Source of the DNA: Micromonospora chokoriensis
Lineage (GTDB): Bacteria > Actinomycetota > Actinomycetes > Mycobacteriales > Micromonosporaceae
NCBI RefSeq assembly: GCF_900091505.1
Contig: NZ_LT607409.1
Location: forward strand, 1 to 64,000
Reading direction: 5' to 3'
DNA length: 64,000 bases
The translations under genes and the position numbers were made by a program. Numbering within the stretch: the stretch's first letter is position 1; every line of letters starts with the position of its first letter. This document shows positions 17,431-30,050 of this stretch, piece after piece. The notes below the pieces were generated by a model that worked only from the letters and a program-made list of their open reading frames with translations, was not told the DNA's origin and did no database searches.

Positions 17431-17618
17431 CCCCGGGGCGACACCACGTCGCACGGCGGCCACCGACCCCGGTGGCCGCCACCACCGTCACCCCCGAACG
17501 GGCCGAGAACCTCCAGGCTGGCCGGGAGGTCACGCAGTGGGCGGTGCTGTACTACGTCTCGTACATGGTCGCCGCCTGCTACCTGCTGACGAACCTGCTG
17601 GTCGGGGTGGTCGGGTGA
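17427..17618 (+). CDS. Small single-pass membrane protein, coupled to the amphi-Trp gene
   Basis: A 63-codon ORF starts at a GTG inside the amphi-Trp stop (GTGA overlap at 17427-17430), with GGAGG just before it. It has a basic N-terminus, then TPERAENLQAGREVTQWAVL and a hydrophobic segment (YYVSYMVAACYLLTNLLVGV) ending at the C-terminus. The layout suggests a tail-anchored or small single-pass protein. No family is recognised. The coupling suggests it works with its upstream partner. Confidence 0.55.
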   Translation: MTPGRHHVARRPPTPVAATTVTPERAENLQAGREVTQWAVLYYVSYMVAACYLLTNLLVGVVG

Positions 17619-17636
17619 GCCGGAACGACCACCATC

Positions 17637-17657
17637 CTTTAAAGAAGCTTTAAGAAG
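17637..17657. repeat. Tandem CTTTAA-AGAAG repeat upstream of the DUF1996 gene
   Basis: CTTTAAAGAAG (17637-17647) is followed directly by CTTTAAGAAG (17648-17657). The two are in register at 11 bp, one turn of DNA, and very AT-rich for this genome. They lie about 90 bp before the DUF1996 start, so an activator site or promoter element is plausible. Confidence 0.45.
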
Positions 17658-17743
17658 CTGTCAGGGGTGATCGGGAAGCGCCTACCATACGGCGGCCGTG
17701 GCCGTCCGGGTCAGCGCCGTCGTCTGCTCGTTGGGAGTGACCC

Positions 17744-18955
17744 GTGTCGTACGCCTCGTTGCCCGAACCGGACGCGAGCCGACCGCCGTCCCGTCACCGC
17801 CCGCCGAGTTGGTTCGTCCGCAACAGGCTGGGCCTGGCCGCGGGCGCGGCGGTCGCGCTCGTCATCGCGACGGCCGGCGTGTACCTGGGCGGCGCTGACG
17901 TGACGCCCGAGCCGTCGAACGCGGCCAACGCCCTCGAATACCCGTCGCCGTCCGCCGGGCAGGCCGAGTCACCCGGCGCGGCGACGTCGACCTCCGCGAC
18001 ACCGGCGGTCTCCGCGACCCCGTCGGCGTCCACGACACCGTCGACGGCGGCCACCCCGAAGGTCCCCACGACCGGTTGGATACCCGTCGACCGGGCCGCC
18101 TGGAAGGCGCAGGCCGACGCGTACCAGAAGGTGAAGGTCGACCCTGTGCCGGCCGGTGTGGGCAACCTGCCGGAGTTCCGGGCGGACTGCCAGTACAGCC
18201 ACCGGCTGCCGGACGACCCGATCGTCGCTCCCGGCCTCCCGGGCGCCTCCCACATGCACTCGTTCGTCGGGAACAAGGCGGTCGACGCCCACACCGTCGC
18301 CGGGGACCTGACGACGTTCACCGCCACCTCCTGCAAGCCCGTCCAGGACCACTCCGCCTACTGGGTGCCCACGCTCTACGACAACGCGACCGGCAAGCCG
18401 GTCGAGACGACCGGTTTCCGGGTCTACTACCGCTCGCTGGCGAAGACCTCGACAGGTCAGATGCCCATGCCCAACGGCCTGCGCATGATCTCCGGTGACG
18501 CCAAGAAGAAGAAGCCCACGCCACGCGGCGCGACCGGTCAGTTCTACTGCGCCTTCTACGGCCCCGGCGACCTCGACGGCATCGCCCGCAGCACCAACGG
18601 CAACTGGCCGATCTGCGGCGGGAACGCGACCCTGCACTTCATGATGCAGTTCCCCGACTGCTGGGACGGCAGGCACCTGGACAGCCCCAACCACAAGGAC
18701 CATGTGGCGTACGGCAGCGGCAACGGCTGCCCGAGCAGCCACCCGGTGCGAATCCCAGCGATCACCTTCGACATCCAGTACCCGGCGAAGGGCACCCCGG
18801 CGGGCTACTACCTCTCCTCCGACAAGGAGGGCAAGAGCGCCTCGTCGATGCACGGGGACGCGTTCGTGATGTGGGACGTCGACACCATGAACAAGCGCAC
18901 CAAGAACTGTGTGCTGCAACGTCGGACCTGCGACAACGACGGCTACCAGAAATAG
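17744..18955 (+). CDS. DUF1996 domain secreted or membrane-anchored protein
   Basis: The 403-residue protein has a cytoplasmic basic head and one hydrophobic segment (NRLGLAAGAAVALVIATAGV, about residues 27-46). A Ser/Thr/Pro/Ala-rich linker of about 65 residues leads to the DUF1996 domain. The domain carries its marks FRADCQYSHRLPDDPIV, GASHMHSFVGN and YWVPTLYDN, plus several Cys that probably pair outside the cell. The family is common in fungi and actinomycetes with no settled activity. The GTG follows GGGAG. A strong hairpin follows the stop. Confidence 0.88.
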   Translation: MSYASLPEPDASRPPSRHRPPSWFVRNRLGLAAGAAVALVIATAGVYLGGADVTPEPSNAANALEYPSPSAGQAESPGAATSTSATPAVSATPSASTTPSTAATPKVPTTGWIPVDRAAWKAQADAYQKVKVDPVPAGVGNLPEFRADCQYSHRLPDDPIVAPGLPGASHMHSFVGNKAVDAHTVAGDLTTFTATSCKPVQDHSAYWVPTLYDNATGKPVETTGFRVYYRSLAKTSTGQMPMPNGLRMISGDAKKKKPTPRGATGQFYCAFYGPGDLDGIARSTNGNWPICGGNATLHFMMQFPDCWDGRHLDSPNHKDHVAYGSGNGCPSSHPVRIPAITFDIQYPAKGTPAGYYLSSDKEGKSASSMHGDAFVMWDVDTMNKRTKNCVLQRRTCDNDGYQK

Positions 18956-18987
18956 CCGGGGCCAGGCCCGTGTCGGCCTGGCCCCGG
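18956..18987. terminator. Bidirectional hairpin terminator
   Basis: A 13-bp perfect stem (18956-18968 / 18975-18987, 6-nt loop) lies directly after the DUF1996 stop and between two convergent genes. Confidence 0.8.
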
Positions 18988-19000
18988 GGTTCTGGGTGGG

Positions 19001-21982
<2,982 letters not shown>

Positions 21983-22021
21983 CCGGCGGGTCGGGGCGTG
22001 CCCTCCGCCCCGACCCGCCGG
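21983..22021. terminator. Hairpin terminator after the GH3 gene
   Basis: A 16-bp perfect stem (21983-21998 / 22006-22021, 7-nt loop) begins 8 bp beyond the stop of the minus-strand GH3 gene. Confidence 0.8.
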
Positions 22022-22028
22022 CCTCCGG

Positions 22029-25013
22029 TCACCTGATCGAGAAGTCCGCCAGTCGCAGCGCGGAGTCGAACACCAGGTACACGTCGTGGTCGCCGGCCGC
22101 CCGGGCCAACTCGACGCTGGTGCTCACGTACCGGTAGTCGTCACCGGTGCCGGGCACCGTGGCCGTGCCCAGCAGCCGTCCGGTCGGCGAGCCCAGCCGG
22201 ACCTGGATCGCACCGGCGTCGGCGCCGGCCCTGGCGACCGTCGCCGTGAAGGTGCGCGCGTCAGGGCGCAGGGCGGATCCCGCGAAGGAGATCCACTGAC
22301 CGGCCTCGGTGGCGCCGACGGCCGTACCCCTGACCTTCGTCTCGTCGACCAGCCGGACCCCCGCGTACCTGTCGAAGTTCTCCGCCCGGGTCGGCCGGGA
22401 CAGGTCACGCGCCGGGATCGTCTCCCCGCGCACGCGCACCGCGGCCCGGGCCCGGATGTCTCCGGCGGACGCCCCGACCATCAGGTCGTAGGTGGACGAC
22501 TCGACCACCCACCGAGCACGGGTGACATCCCAGTGCGCCAGGTCGGCGGCGGGCACCCGCAACGTCACGGTCCGGGTCTGCCCGGGCCTGAGCTCGACCC
22601 GCTCGAACGCCTTGAGCTGCTGGATCGGGGTCCGGTCCCGGGAGGTGCGCTGATGGGTGTACAGCTGCACCACCTCGGAGCCCGCCCGAGCGCCGACGTT
22701 CGTCACGTCCACGCTGACCCGCACCGTGCCGTCGGCCGCGACCGACCCGGCGGAGGTACGCAGGTCGCCGTACCGGAAGCGGGTGTACGACAGCCCGTGG
22801 CCGAACGGGTAGAGCGGCTTCGCGTTGCTGTAGAGGTACGTCTGCCCGGACGAGATGATGTCGTACTCCAGCAGGTCCGGAGGCAGTTGCCGGTCGGAGC
22901 GGTACCAGGTCTGGGTGAGCCGGCCGGACGGGTTGCGGTCGCCGAAGAGGACGTCGGCGACGGCGTGCCCGGTCTCCGCGCCCGCGTGGGTGGTCCACAC
23001 CACGGCGGGAACGTTCTCCTGCTCCCAGTTGGTGCTGACCGGGTAGCTGGTCTGGAGCACCAGCACCGTCCGCGGGTTGGCAGTGGTCACGGCCTTGACC
23101 AGCGCCTCCTGACCGGCGCTCAGAGCGGTGGAGGACCTGTCGTGCGCCTCGCGCCCGTTGATGAACGGGTTGCTGCCGACCACCAGCACGGCGGTGTCGG
23201 CCGCCCGGGCCGCCGCCACGGCCCGGTCGATGCCACTGCTGACCAGCTCACGGCTGAAGTGGGTCGCGGCGTCGGGCGTGGACGCGCCGAGCGTGAGCGC
23301 CCCGTCGTCGCCGACCGTCACGTACCTCTCGGGGGCGAACCAGCTCTCCTTGGTCTCGTAGCCGACGTAGCGCAGCACCACGGTGCCGTCGGCCTGCGGC
23401 TCCAGCTTGAACTGCTGCTGCACGTACCAACCGTTCGGCTGCTCGTCGCGGGTGACGAACGGCCCCCAGTTGTAGCCGAGGTAGCGGCCGTTGGCGGCGT
23501 TGCGCAACGTCACCACGTCCTGGCCCCAGTCGACCACGTCGAACTGGGCGGCGAGTGACGCCGTCTCGCCGGTGGCGGCGACCGGGTCGGCGTCGGTGGT
23601 GCCGGTGGCCGTGACGTACCGGCCGGTCGCCGGGTCCTTCAACGCGATCCGGTCCGCACCGTCGAGCCCGTCCACGCTGGCGGCGGTGCCCAGCCGTTCG
23701 CGGATGCCGTCGAGCGCCGTCACCTGGTACGGCAGGTCACCGCCGTACCAGTCGGAGTAGAGGGTGTCGGCCAGCGGACCGAGCACGGCGACCCTGCGGG
23801 TCCGGGCCGGGTCCAGCGGCAGCGCCTGCCTAGAGTTCTTCAGCAGCACCATGGCCTCACCGGCGGCCTGCCGGGCGAGTCGCTGGTGTTGCGGACTGTT
23901 GATGACGTCCGGGGTGATGCCCCCGTACCGGCCACCGCCCGGGTCGAACTCGCCCAGTCGGAACCGGATGTTCAGGATGTCCCGGATCCGGGCGTCGATG
24001 TCCCGTTCGGTGATCAGACCGCTCGCCAACGCCTGCTTGACGGCGGTGACGGTCGGCTGGGCGTTGGTGTCGTCGGTGATGAAGCTGCTGAGGCCGGCCT
24101 TGATGATCGCCGCGTTGGCCTCTGCCTGGGTGCTGTAGTACTTCTGGGAGTTGACGAGGTTGTTCGGTGCCCAGGCGTCCGTGACGTGCATCAGGGACTG
24201 GTCGGTCCAGCCGCGTACCACCGTGTCCAGATCCGGGTCGACGGTCGCGGGACGTCCGTTGACCAGGTTGTACGCGGCCATCATCCCGGTCGCCGCGTCG
24301 GCGGCGATGGCCGGCTTGAAGGCGGCGCGGTCGTACTCGTTGAGCACCCGCGGCGGCACGTTGGACGAGGTGACGTCCCGTCGGACCTCGTTGTTGTAGG
24401 CCAGGTAGTGCTTCAGCGTCGGGGCGCTCTTCAGGTGGTCCGGGTCGCCGCCGGTCATGCCCGAGCCGTACGCGGTGGAGATCGCGCCGGTGAGCACCGG
24501 ATCCTCCGAGTAGCCCTCCTCGTTGCGGCCCCACCGGGGGTCACGCAGCAGGTTGACCACCGGCGCCCAGAGGTTGAGCCCCCACACCCGGGGGTTCTGC
24601 GCGTGGTAGCCGCGCGCCTCGTCGCCGACGGCGGACCCCACCCGCTGGACCAGGTCGGTGTTCCAGGTGCTCGCCATGCCCACCGGCTGCGGGAAGACCG
24701 TGCCGCGGGCCTTCACCACCGCGCCGTTGTTGTCGATGTCCGTCGACCAGGCGACCCCGTGCAGAGCTTCGGTGCCGGTCTTGAACAGGCCGATGCCCAG
24801 TCGGGGTACGGCCGGTTGGTACTGGTGCAGCCAGGAGATCTTCTCGTCCAGTGTGAGCCGGCCGAGCAGGTCGTCGACCCGGGCGTCCACCGGCAGGTGG
24901 GGATCTCGGAACGGGTAGCTCGGTTCGGCGAGCGCGGTGCCGGGAACGGCGGGTAGGGCCAGCAGGGCGAGCGCGAGCGCGGTGATTCCGCGCCGGAGGC
25001 GCCACTTCCGCAT
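22029..25013 (-). CDS. Secreted glycoside hydrolase family 3 (beta-glucosidase/xylosidase-like) with inserted domain and CBM6-like tail
   Basis: The 994-residue protein has a signal peptide (about 1-29, cut after ALA). The GH3 barrel has WGLNLWAPVVNLLRDPRWGR, KHYLAYNNE (201-209) and the nucleophile Asp279 in HVTDAWAPN. The second GH3 domain starts near residue 375 (GEAMVLLKNSRQALPLD) and is split by an insert (about 450-590) with LKDPATGRYVTATG and LRNAANGRYLGYNWG, which look like fascin/trefoil repeats. A fibronectin-like domain (DVTNVGARAGSEVVQLY) and a CBM6-like tail ending in LADFSIR follow. It should cleave beta-glycosides outside the cell. GAGGAGAA precedes the ATG. A LacI-type palindrome lies 96 bp upstream. 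Confidence 0.88.
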   Translation of the reverse strand: MRKWRLRRGITALALALLALPAVPGTALAEPSYPFRDPHLPVDARVDDLLGRLTLDEKISWLHQYQPAVPRLGIGLFKTGTEALHGVAWSTDIDNNGAVVKARGTVFPQPVGMASTWNTDLVQRVGSAVGDEARGYHAQNPRVWGLNLWAPVVNLLRDPRWGRNEEGYSEDPVLTGAISTAYGSGMTGGDPDHLKSAPTLKHYLAYNNEVRRDVTSSNVPPRVLNEYDRAAFKPAIAADAATGMMAAYNLVNGRPATVDPDLDTVVRGWTDQSLMHVTDAWAPNNLVNSQKYYSTQAEANAAIIKAGLSSFITDDTNAQPTVTAVKQALASGLITERDIDARIRDILNIRFRLGEFDPGGGRYGGITPDVINSPQHQRLARQAAGEAMVLLKNSRQALPLDPARTRRVAVLGPLADTLYSDWYGGDLPYQVTALDGIRERLGTAASVDGLDGADRIALKDPATGRYVTATGTTDADPVAATGETASLAAQFDVVDWGQDVVTLRNAANGRYLGYNWGPFVTRDEQPNGWYVQQQFKLEPQADGTVVLRYVGYETKESWFAPERYVTVGDDGALTLGASTPDAATHFSRELVSSGIDRAVAAARAADTAVLVVGSNPFINGREAHDRSSTALSAGQEALVKAVTTANPRTVLVLQTSYPVSTNWEQENVPAVVWTTHAGAETGHAVADVLFGDRNPSGRLTQTWYRSDRQLPPDLLEYDIISSGQTYLYSNAKPLYPFGHGLSYTRFRYGDLRTSAGSVAADGTVRVSVDVTNVGARAGSEVVQLYTHQRTSRDRTPIQQLKAFERVELRPGQTRTVTLRVPAADLAHWDVTRARWVVESSTYDLMVGASAGDIRARAAVRVRGETIPARDLSRPTRAENFDRYAGVRLVDETKVRGTAVGATEAGQWISFAGSALRPDARTFTATVARAGADAGAIQVRLGSPTGRLLGTATVPGTGDDYRYVSTSVELARAAGDHDVYLVFDSALRLADFSIR

Positions 25014-25108
25014 GCGGTTCTCCTCATGTCGTACGACAGGCGCGATTCAGCGCCAAGACCGGCTTGGCCAGGCTCGACACCCGGCTGACGGGCCTGAACG
25101 ACGAATCA

Positions 25109-25122
25109 TCGAAGCGCTTCGA
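25109..25122. promoter_or_regulatory. LacI-family-like operator upstream of the GH3 gene
   Basis: TCGAAGCGCTTCGA is a perfect 14-bp palindrome centred on the GCGC core common to LacI-family sites such as the CebR box. It lies 96 bp before the GH3 start and about 180 bp before the divergent NACHT gene. No LacI regulator gene is present in the window. Confidence 0.5.
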
Positions 25123-25299
25123 CGACCCCACCGCGGCACCACGGTCAGGAAGGTGCGCGATTCGCGCAACTATAGGTGGGCATCTATTGATGAACAAGGC
25201 CGGCCCGGGCGGCGAGGGCCGCGTGTGTCTCATTGCCGACCGTCGCACCGACGCCGAGTCGATAGCGTGGACCTCCAGCCGCCGTCGGAGGGGTGACAC

Positions 25300-28200
25300 G
25301 TGGGTCAGAGCGATCCGGATCCTGGCGGCTCGGCCAGCCTGTACCAGTACTTCCTCGTCCTCCTGTCCGGCCTGGGGCTCGGTCGGCCCACGTGGGCCCC
25401 CTGGCTGTTCGGGGCGCTGATGGTGACGGTGACGCTGCTGTCGCTGGCACCGATCCTGCGCGGCGCGGCTGTCGTCGTACGGCAGATCAAGGGATTGTGG
25501 GACCGGCGTCGCGATCCACGACGCGTGCGGCGGCGGGCCCTGTTCGCCGACCACGTCGAGAGCCAGCTACGTCGACTCGACGAGCGCGAGGAGTGGCGCG
25601 ACCATCGGTTCGCCCGGCTGGAGGCCGAGGTGGAGACGGAGGGCAGCCGAAACGTCCTGCTACCCCGCTGGCTCCAGCATCGGCGCGACGGCCTCCGACG
25701 GGAGAAGTCGCTGTCCTCGGCGCTGCAACGCAGCAGCGAGCGATTGATCGTCCTACAGGGCGAACCGGGGTCGGGGAAGAGCGTCGCGATGCGCAACGCG
25801 GCGCGGGCGCTCGCCTACCGGGCCATGCGACGCCCTCGGCTCGACAGTCGGATCCCGCTCTACATCAACCTGAAGCACCTGCGCCCGGCGGATGGACGGC
25901 TGGACGCGGAGACCATCCGGTCGTTCGTGCTGGACCAGCTCAACCGGGCCAACAGCCGCGACGTCGAGCAGTTCCTGGACGACGAGTTCACCGCGGGCAT
26001 GCGGGACGGCACGTGGCTGTTCCTGTTCGACTCCTTCGACGAGATCCCGGAGGTGCTCACCGCCACCGAACTCGACGCCACAGTCGGTCGCTACGCCGAC
26101 GCCCTCTACGACTTCCTGCACGGGATGAACGTCAGCCCCGGAGTGATCGCGTCCCGCGAGTTCAAGGGCCCGCGCCGCTTCGGCTGGCCCCGGTTCACCG
26201 TCCAACGTCTGACCGACCGCCAGAAGCGCGAGCTGATCCACAAGGCGGACCTGGCACCCGACGCCGAGGGCCAGGTGTACGCCGCCCTGGCCGGCGCCGA
26301 CCCGATGGTGAACCGACTGTCCGGAAACCCGATGCTGCTCGGCCTGCTCTGCGAGCACGTGCGGACGACCGGTGTCTTCCCGAACTCCTCGCACGCGATC
26401 TTCGAGACCTTCGTGAAGAGCCGGTTGGAGCGCGACCGGGAGCGTATCGACAAGCGGTTCTCGGTGGACCCGGACGACCTGCGGCAGGTCGCCGAGGAGA
26501 TCGCGTTCCGGTTGACCGCCGAGTTCGGCGTCGGGTTGAGCCCTTCGCGCGCACAGGTGGCCGAACTGCTGGACGACACCGTGATCAGCGGTCGGCCGAT
26601 CGACCCCGCCCGGTTGACCAGCCTGTTGGATGCCCTGGAGTACGTCAAACTGGCCCAGGCGCCGGAGGGCGGAAAGCCCGGCGACGACGTGCCGTTCACC
26701 TTCGCCCACCGTCGGTTCCAGGAGTACTTCGCCACCTGCGTGGTCATCCGAGAGCCGGACCGGGTGCCGACCGAGGCCCTGCTCCTCGACGGCCGGTGGC
26801 GGGAGACCGCCGTCGCACTGCTGCAGACCCAGGACGGCGACGCGGTGGACGCCCTGATCGCCGCAGCCGGCGAGACCCTCGCCCGCAGCGCGGAGACACT
26901 CGTCGCCCCGGCCGACCCGTCCGCCTTCCAGTGGCCCCTCAACAGCCTCCACCTGCTGGATCTCCTGGACACCGGCCTCGCCGGCCGGCCCGTGGACGTG
27001 CCCGCGTCGATTCGGGCCAGCGTCACGACACTGCTCGACGCCGCCTGGGCGTCCCAGCGTCGGCACTACCAGCTGTGGGCGGTGCAGGCCACGCTCCTCG
27101 CCGAACCGTCGACCGCCGAGACGATCCTGGAGGAGTCGTTCGCGTCGAAGAGCGTGCTGCTACGCGGGGCCGCCTACCGGTATGCCGGACGGCTACCCGT
27201 GGTGTCCGCTCGCCTGAGCCGCCATCTCCGCATGTCACTCTTCGACCAGGCCGGCCAGGGACGCCTGCTGGTCGACTGGCCCAGCGTTCGCGCGCAGTTG
27301 TCCCGGCTGTACGAGCCGCGCCCGCACATCCGGGCCGCACAGCTCCTGCGGTGGGAACCGTTGGTGACCGGCCTGCTCGTGGTCCTGACCTTCGTCTCCG
27401 GCGCGATCTTCCAGGCCGCGGAGCCCCGGTTGGGTTGGCTGGCCGGAGGGCTCGCCGCCGTGGGGATCATCGCCGGATTCTGGGCTGCCGAGGTGTTCGT
27501 GAACAGGGCGCAATCCCGGGCGGCGCCACCCGGCAACTGGGCGGCCAGCGCGTTCGTCAATGCCTGCGTACGGCTGATGGCGTTGTTCACCGGGCTGGGC
27601 CTCGCCCTGTACCGGGAATCCGGGCTGCCGGAACCGGCGGTCGGCCACGCGTTCTGGGGCGTACTCTTCCTTCTCGCGCTGTCCTACGCGGTCATCTGGC
27701 CGACGGCCGCGGTCGCGGCGGTGGCCTGGGGTGCGCCCACCCGGTTGCTGGCCTGGCCGTTCCTACCGCTGATCGTCGTGCCCGCGGCGGTCGTGGCGTT
27801 CGTCCGGCTCGGGTGGAGCAGGCGATTCAAGGGCATAGCCGGGACGCTCGCGTACCTGGTGGCCCTACCCCTGTTGCTGAAGGCAGCGCTGTGGACAGAG
27901 ACCAGCCACCCACGGGTCGCGGCCACCATAGCGGTGGTCGGCTATGCCCTCGGCGGCCTGGTGGGGAGCTGGGTCATGGTGACGTACCTACGGCACGACT
28001 GGCGCGACCGTCGACGCCTGCTGGCGACGCCCGGGCACACCGTGCTGGACGCCGACGCGATGCGACAGGTCGTTCGACGGCTGCGCTCCGACCGGGGCCT
28101 GCGGCTGCTCGCGAGTCTGGTTCGCCGCCAGCGCATCCTCTGCACCGACGACGCCGTGCTCGTCCTGGACGAGACGGCCGTCAACGCCGAGCGTCGCCGG

Positions 28201-28446
28201 TGGGAGAACGAGAAGCTCCCGTTCTGGCCGAGACACCTGATCTGGTGGCGGACCCACTGGTGGTCCCGCCTGTCGACCGGCGACCTCTCGCAGCAGACTC
28301 TCGATGAGCTGGCTCGGCTCGTCGCCGAGCGCACCGAAAGCTCGCCCACCATCGGTCGGCCCTGGCCCAACCCCACCACGCAGCGAGGAGCAGCCGACGA
28401 CCCGCGCCGGGCGCAGGATCCTGAGGTAGCGTCGGCGTCAGGTTGA
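25300..28446 (+). CDS. Membrane-associated NACHT NTPase (STAND-type), possible defence protein
   Basis: The 1,048-residue protein has one or two N-terminal membrane segments (about residues 13-60) and a basic helical linker. A NACHT module follows, with Walker A GEPGSGKS (154-161) and Walker B LFLFDSFDEIP (240-250), whose acidic pattern is diagnostic of NACHT, then LSGNPMLLGLLCEHV and FAHRRFQEYFATCVV, the winged-helix end. A helical region and five or six membrane segments (about 680-900) lead to a basic cytoplasmic tail. NACHT proteins act as signal-triggered oligomerising switches, and bacterial ones can block phage. Here the membrane part may be the effector. The GTG has GGAGGGG upstream. 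Defence is inferred. Confidence 0.85.
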   Translation: MGQSDPDPGGSASLYQYFLVLLSGLGLGRPTWAPWLFGALMVTVTLLSLAPILRGAAVVVRQIKGLWDRRRDPRRVRRRALFADHVESQLRRLDEREEWRDHRFARLEAEVETEGSRNVLLPRWLQHRRDGLRREKSLSSALQRSSERLIVLQGEPGSGKSVAMRNAARALAYRAMRRPRLDSRIPLYINLKHLRPADGRLDAETIRSFVLDQLNRANSRDVEQFLDDEFTAGMRDGTWLFLFDSFDEIPEVLTATELDATVGRYADALYDFLHGMNVSPGVIASREFKGPRRFGWPRFTVQRLTDRQKRELIHKADLAPDAEGQVYAALAGADPMVNRLSGNPMLLGLLCEHVRTTGVFPNSSHAIFETFVKSRLERDRERIDKRFSVDPDDLRQVAEEIAFRLTAEFGVGLSPSRAQVAELLDDTVISGRPIDPARLTSLLDALEYVKLAQAPEGGKPGDDVPFTFAHRRFQEYFATCVVIREPDRVPTEALLLDGRWRETAVALLQTQDGDAVDALIAAAGETLARSAETLVAPADPSAFQWPLNSLHLLDLLDTGLAGRPVDVPASIRASVTTLLDAAWASQRRHYQLWAVQATLLAEPSTAETILEESFASKSVLLRGAAYRYAGRLPVVSARLSRHLRMSLFDQAGQGRLLVDWPSVRAQLSRLYEPRPHIRAAQLLRWEPLVTGLLVVLTFVSGAIFQAAEPRLGWLAGGLAAVGIIAGFWAAEVFVNRAQSRAAPPGNWAASAFVNACVRLMALFTGLGLALYRESGLPEPAVGHAFWGVLFLLALSYAVIWPTAAVAAVAWGAPTRLLAWPFLPLIVVPAAVVAFVRLGWSRRFKGIAGTLAYLVALPLLLKAALWTETSHPRVAATIAVVGYALGGLVGSWVMVTYLRHDWRDRRRLLATPGHTVLDADAMRQVVRRLRSDRGLRLLASLVRRQRILCTDDAVLVLDETAVNAERRRWENEKLPFWPRHLIWWRTHWWSRLSTGDLSQQTLDELARLVAERTESSPTIGRPWPNPTTQRGAADDPRRAQDPEVASASG

Positions 28447-28476
28447 CCGGTCCGCACGGCGCTGATCGGAGACGAC

Positions 28477-28634
28477 ATGGACGACGACCTGCGATCGATC
28501 GCCCTGGTGAGCACAGTGCGGCCTTCGTCGCCACGCCCGTACTCGGAGCGCTGGTCGGTGACGGGGAGCAGACCGCCCGTTACGACACGGTCATCACGCC
28601 GCCGGACTACGCCTTCGCCGTCTGGGCGCCGTAA
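28477..28634 (+). pseudogene. Truncated, frameshifted membrane-protein remnant
   Basis: An ATG at 28477 opens MDDDLRSIALVST in one frame. The next frame then continues AAFVATPVLGALVGDGEQTA and TVITPPDYAFAVWAP before a stop at 28632-28634. The PPDYAFAVWAP stretch is like the first-helix end of TspO/MBR-type Trp-rich proteins, whose remaining helices are absent. The frame change and truncation indicate a decayed gene. The rest of the 28447-28829 gap holds only repeats and the promoter of the next gene. Confidence 0.5.
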
Positions 28635-28681
28635 TGGTCGCCACAGCCGCGGCAGCCACCCGAGGCCGCTAGCCCGAGCCA

Positions 28682-28738
28682 CGCCGCACACCGCCCGCCG
28701 CGCCGCGCGCCGCGCCGCACACCGCCCGCCGCGCCGCG
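28682..28738. repeat. Two copies of a 26-bp GC-only-like direct repeat
   Basis: An identical 26-bp unit occurs at 28682-28707 and 28713-28738, separated by 5 bp (31-bp period). It is made almost only of C and G with a single ACA interruption. It lies just after the truncated gene and could have arisen by slippage at the deletion point. Confidence 0.7.
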
Positions 28739-28766
28739 AGGCGCGAGGGTGGACCCAGCCGAATAG

Positions 28767-29942
<1,176 letters not shown>

Positions 29943-30038
29943 CCGACACGACGTCGGTGACCTGCCGTGCCGCCGGACACCGTGTTCGGCGGCACGGCGC
30001 GGATCAGCGCGGTTTCAGCGCCCTTTCAGGCTGCTCCA

Positions 30039-30044
30039 TACGTT
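30039..30044 (+). promoter_or_regulatory. Candidate -10 box for the large secreted protein
   Basis: TACGTT fits TANNNT and ends 6 nt before the ATG at 30051. No Shine-Dalgarno is visible before that ATG, so a leaderless message is likely. Confidence 0.35.
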
Positions 30045-30050
30045 CGCGGC

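Noticed and set aside
25293..28307. Second plus-strand frame overlapping the NACHT gene
   Set aside because: It is Arg/Pro/Gly-rich without motifs. The other frame has intact NACHT signatures and a ribosome site.
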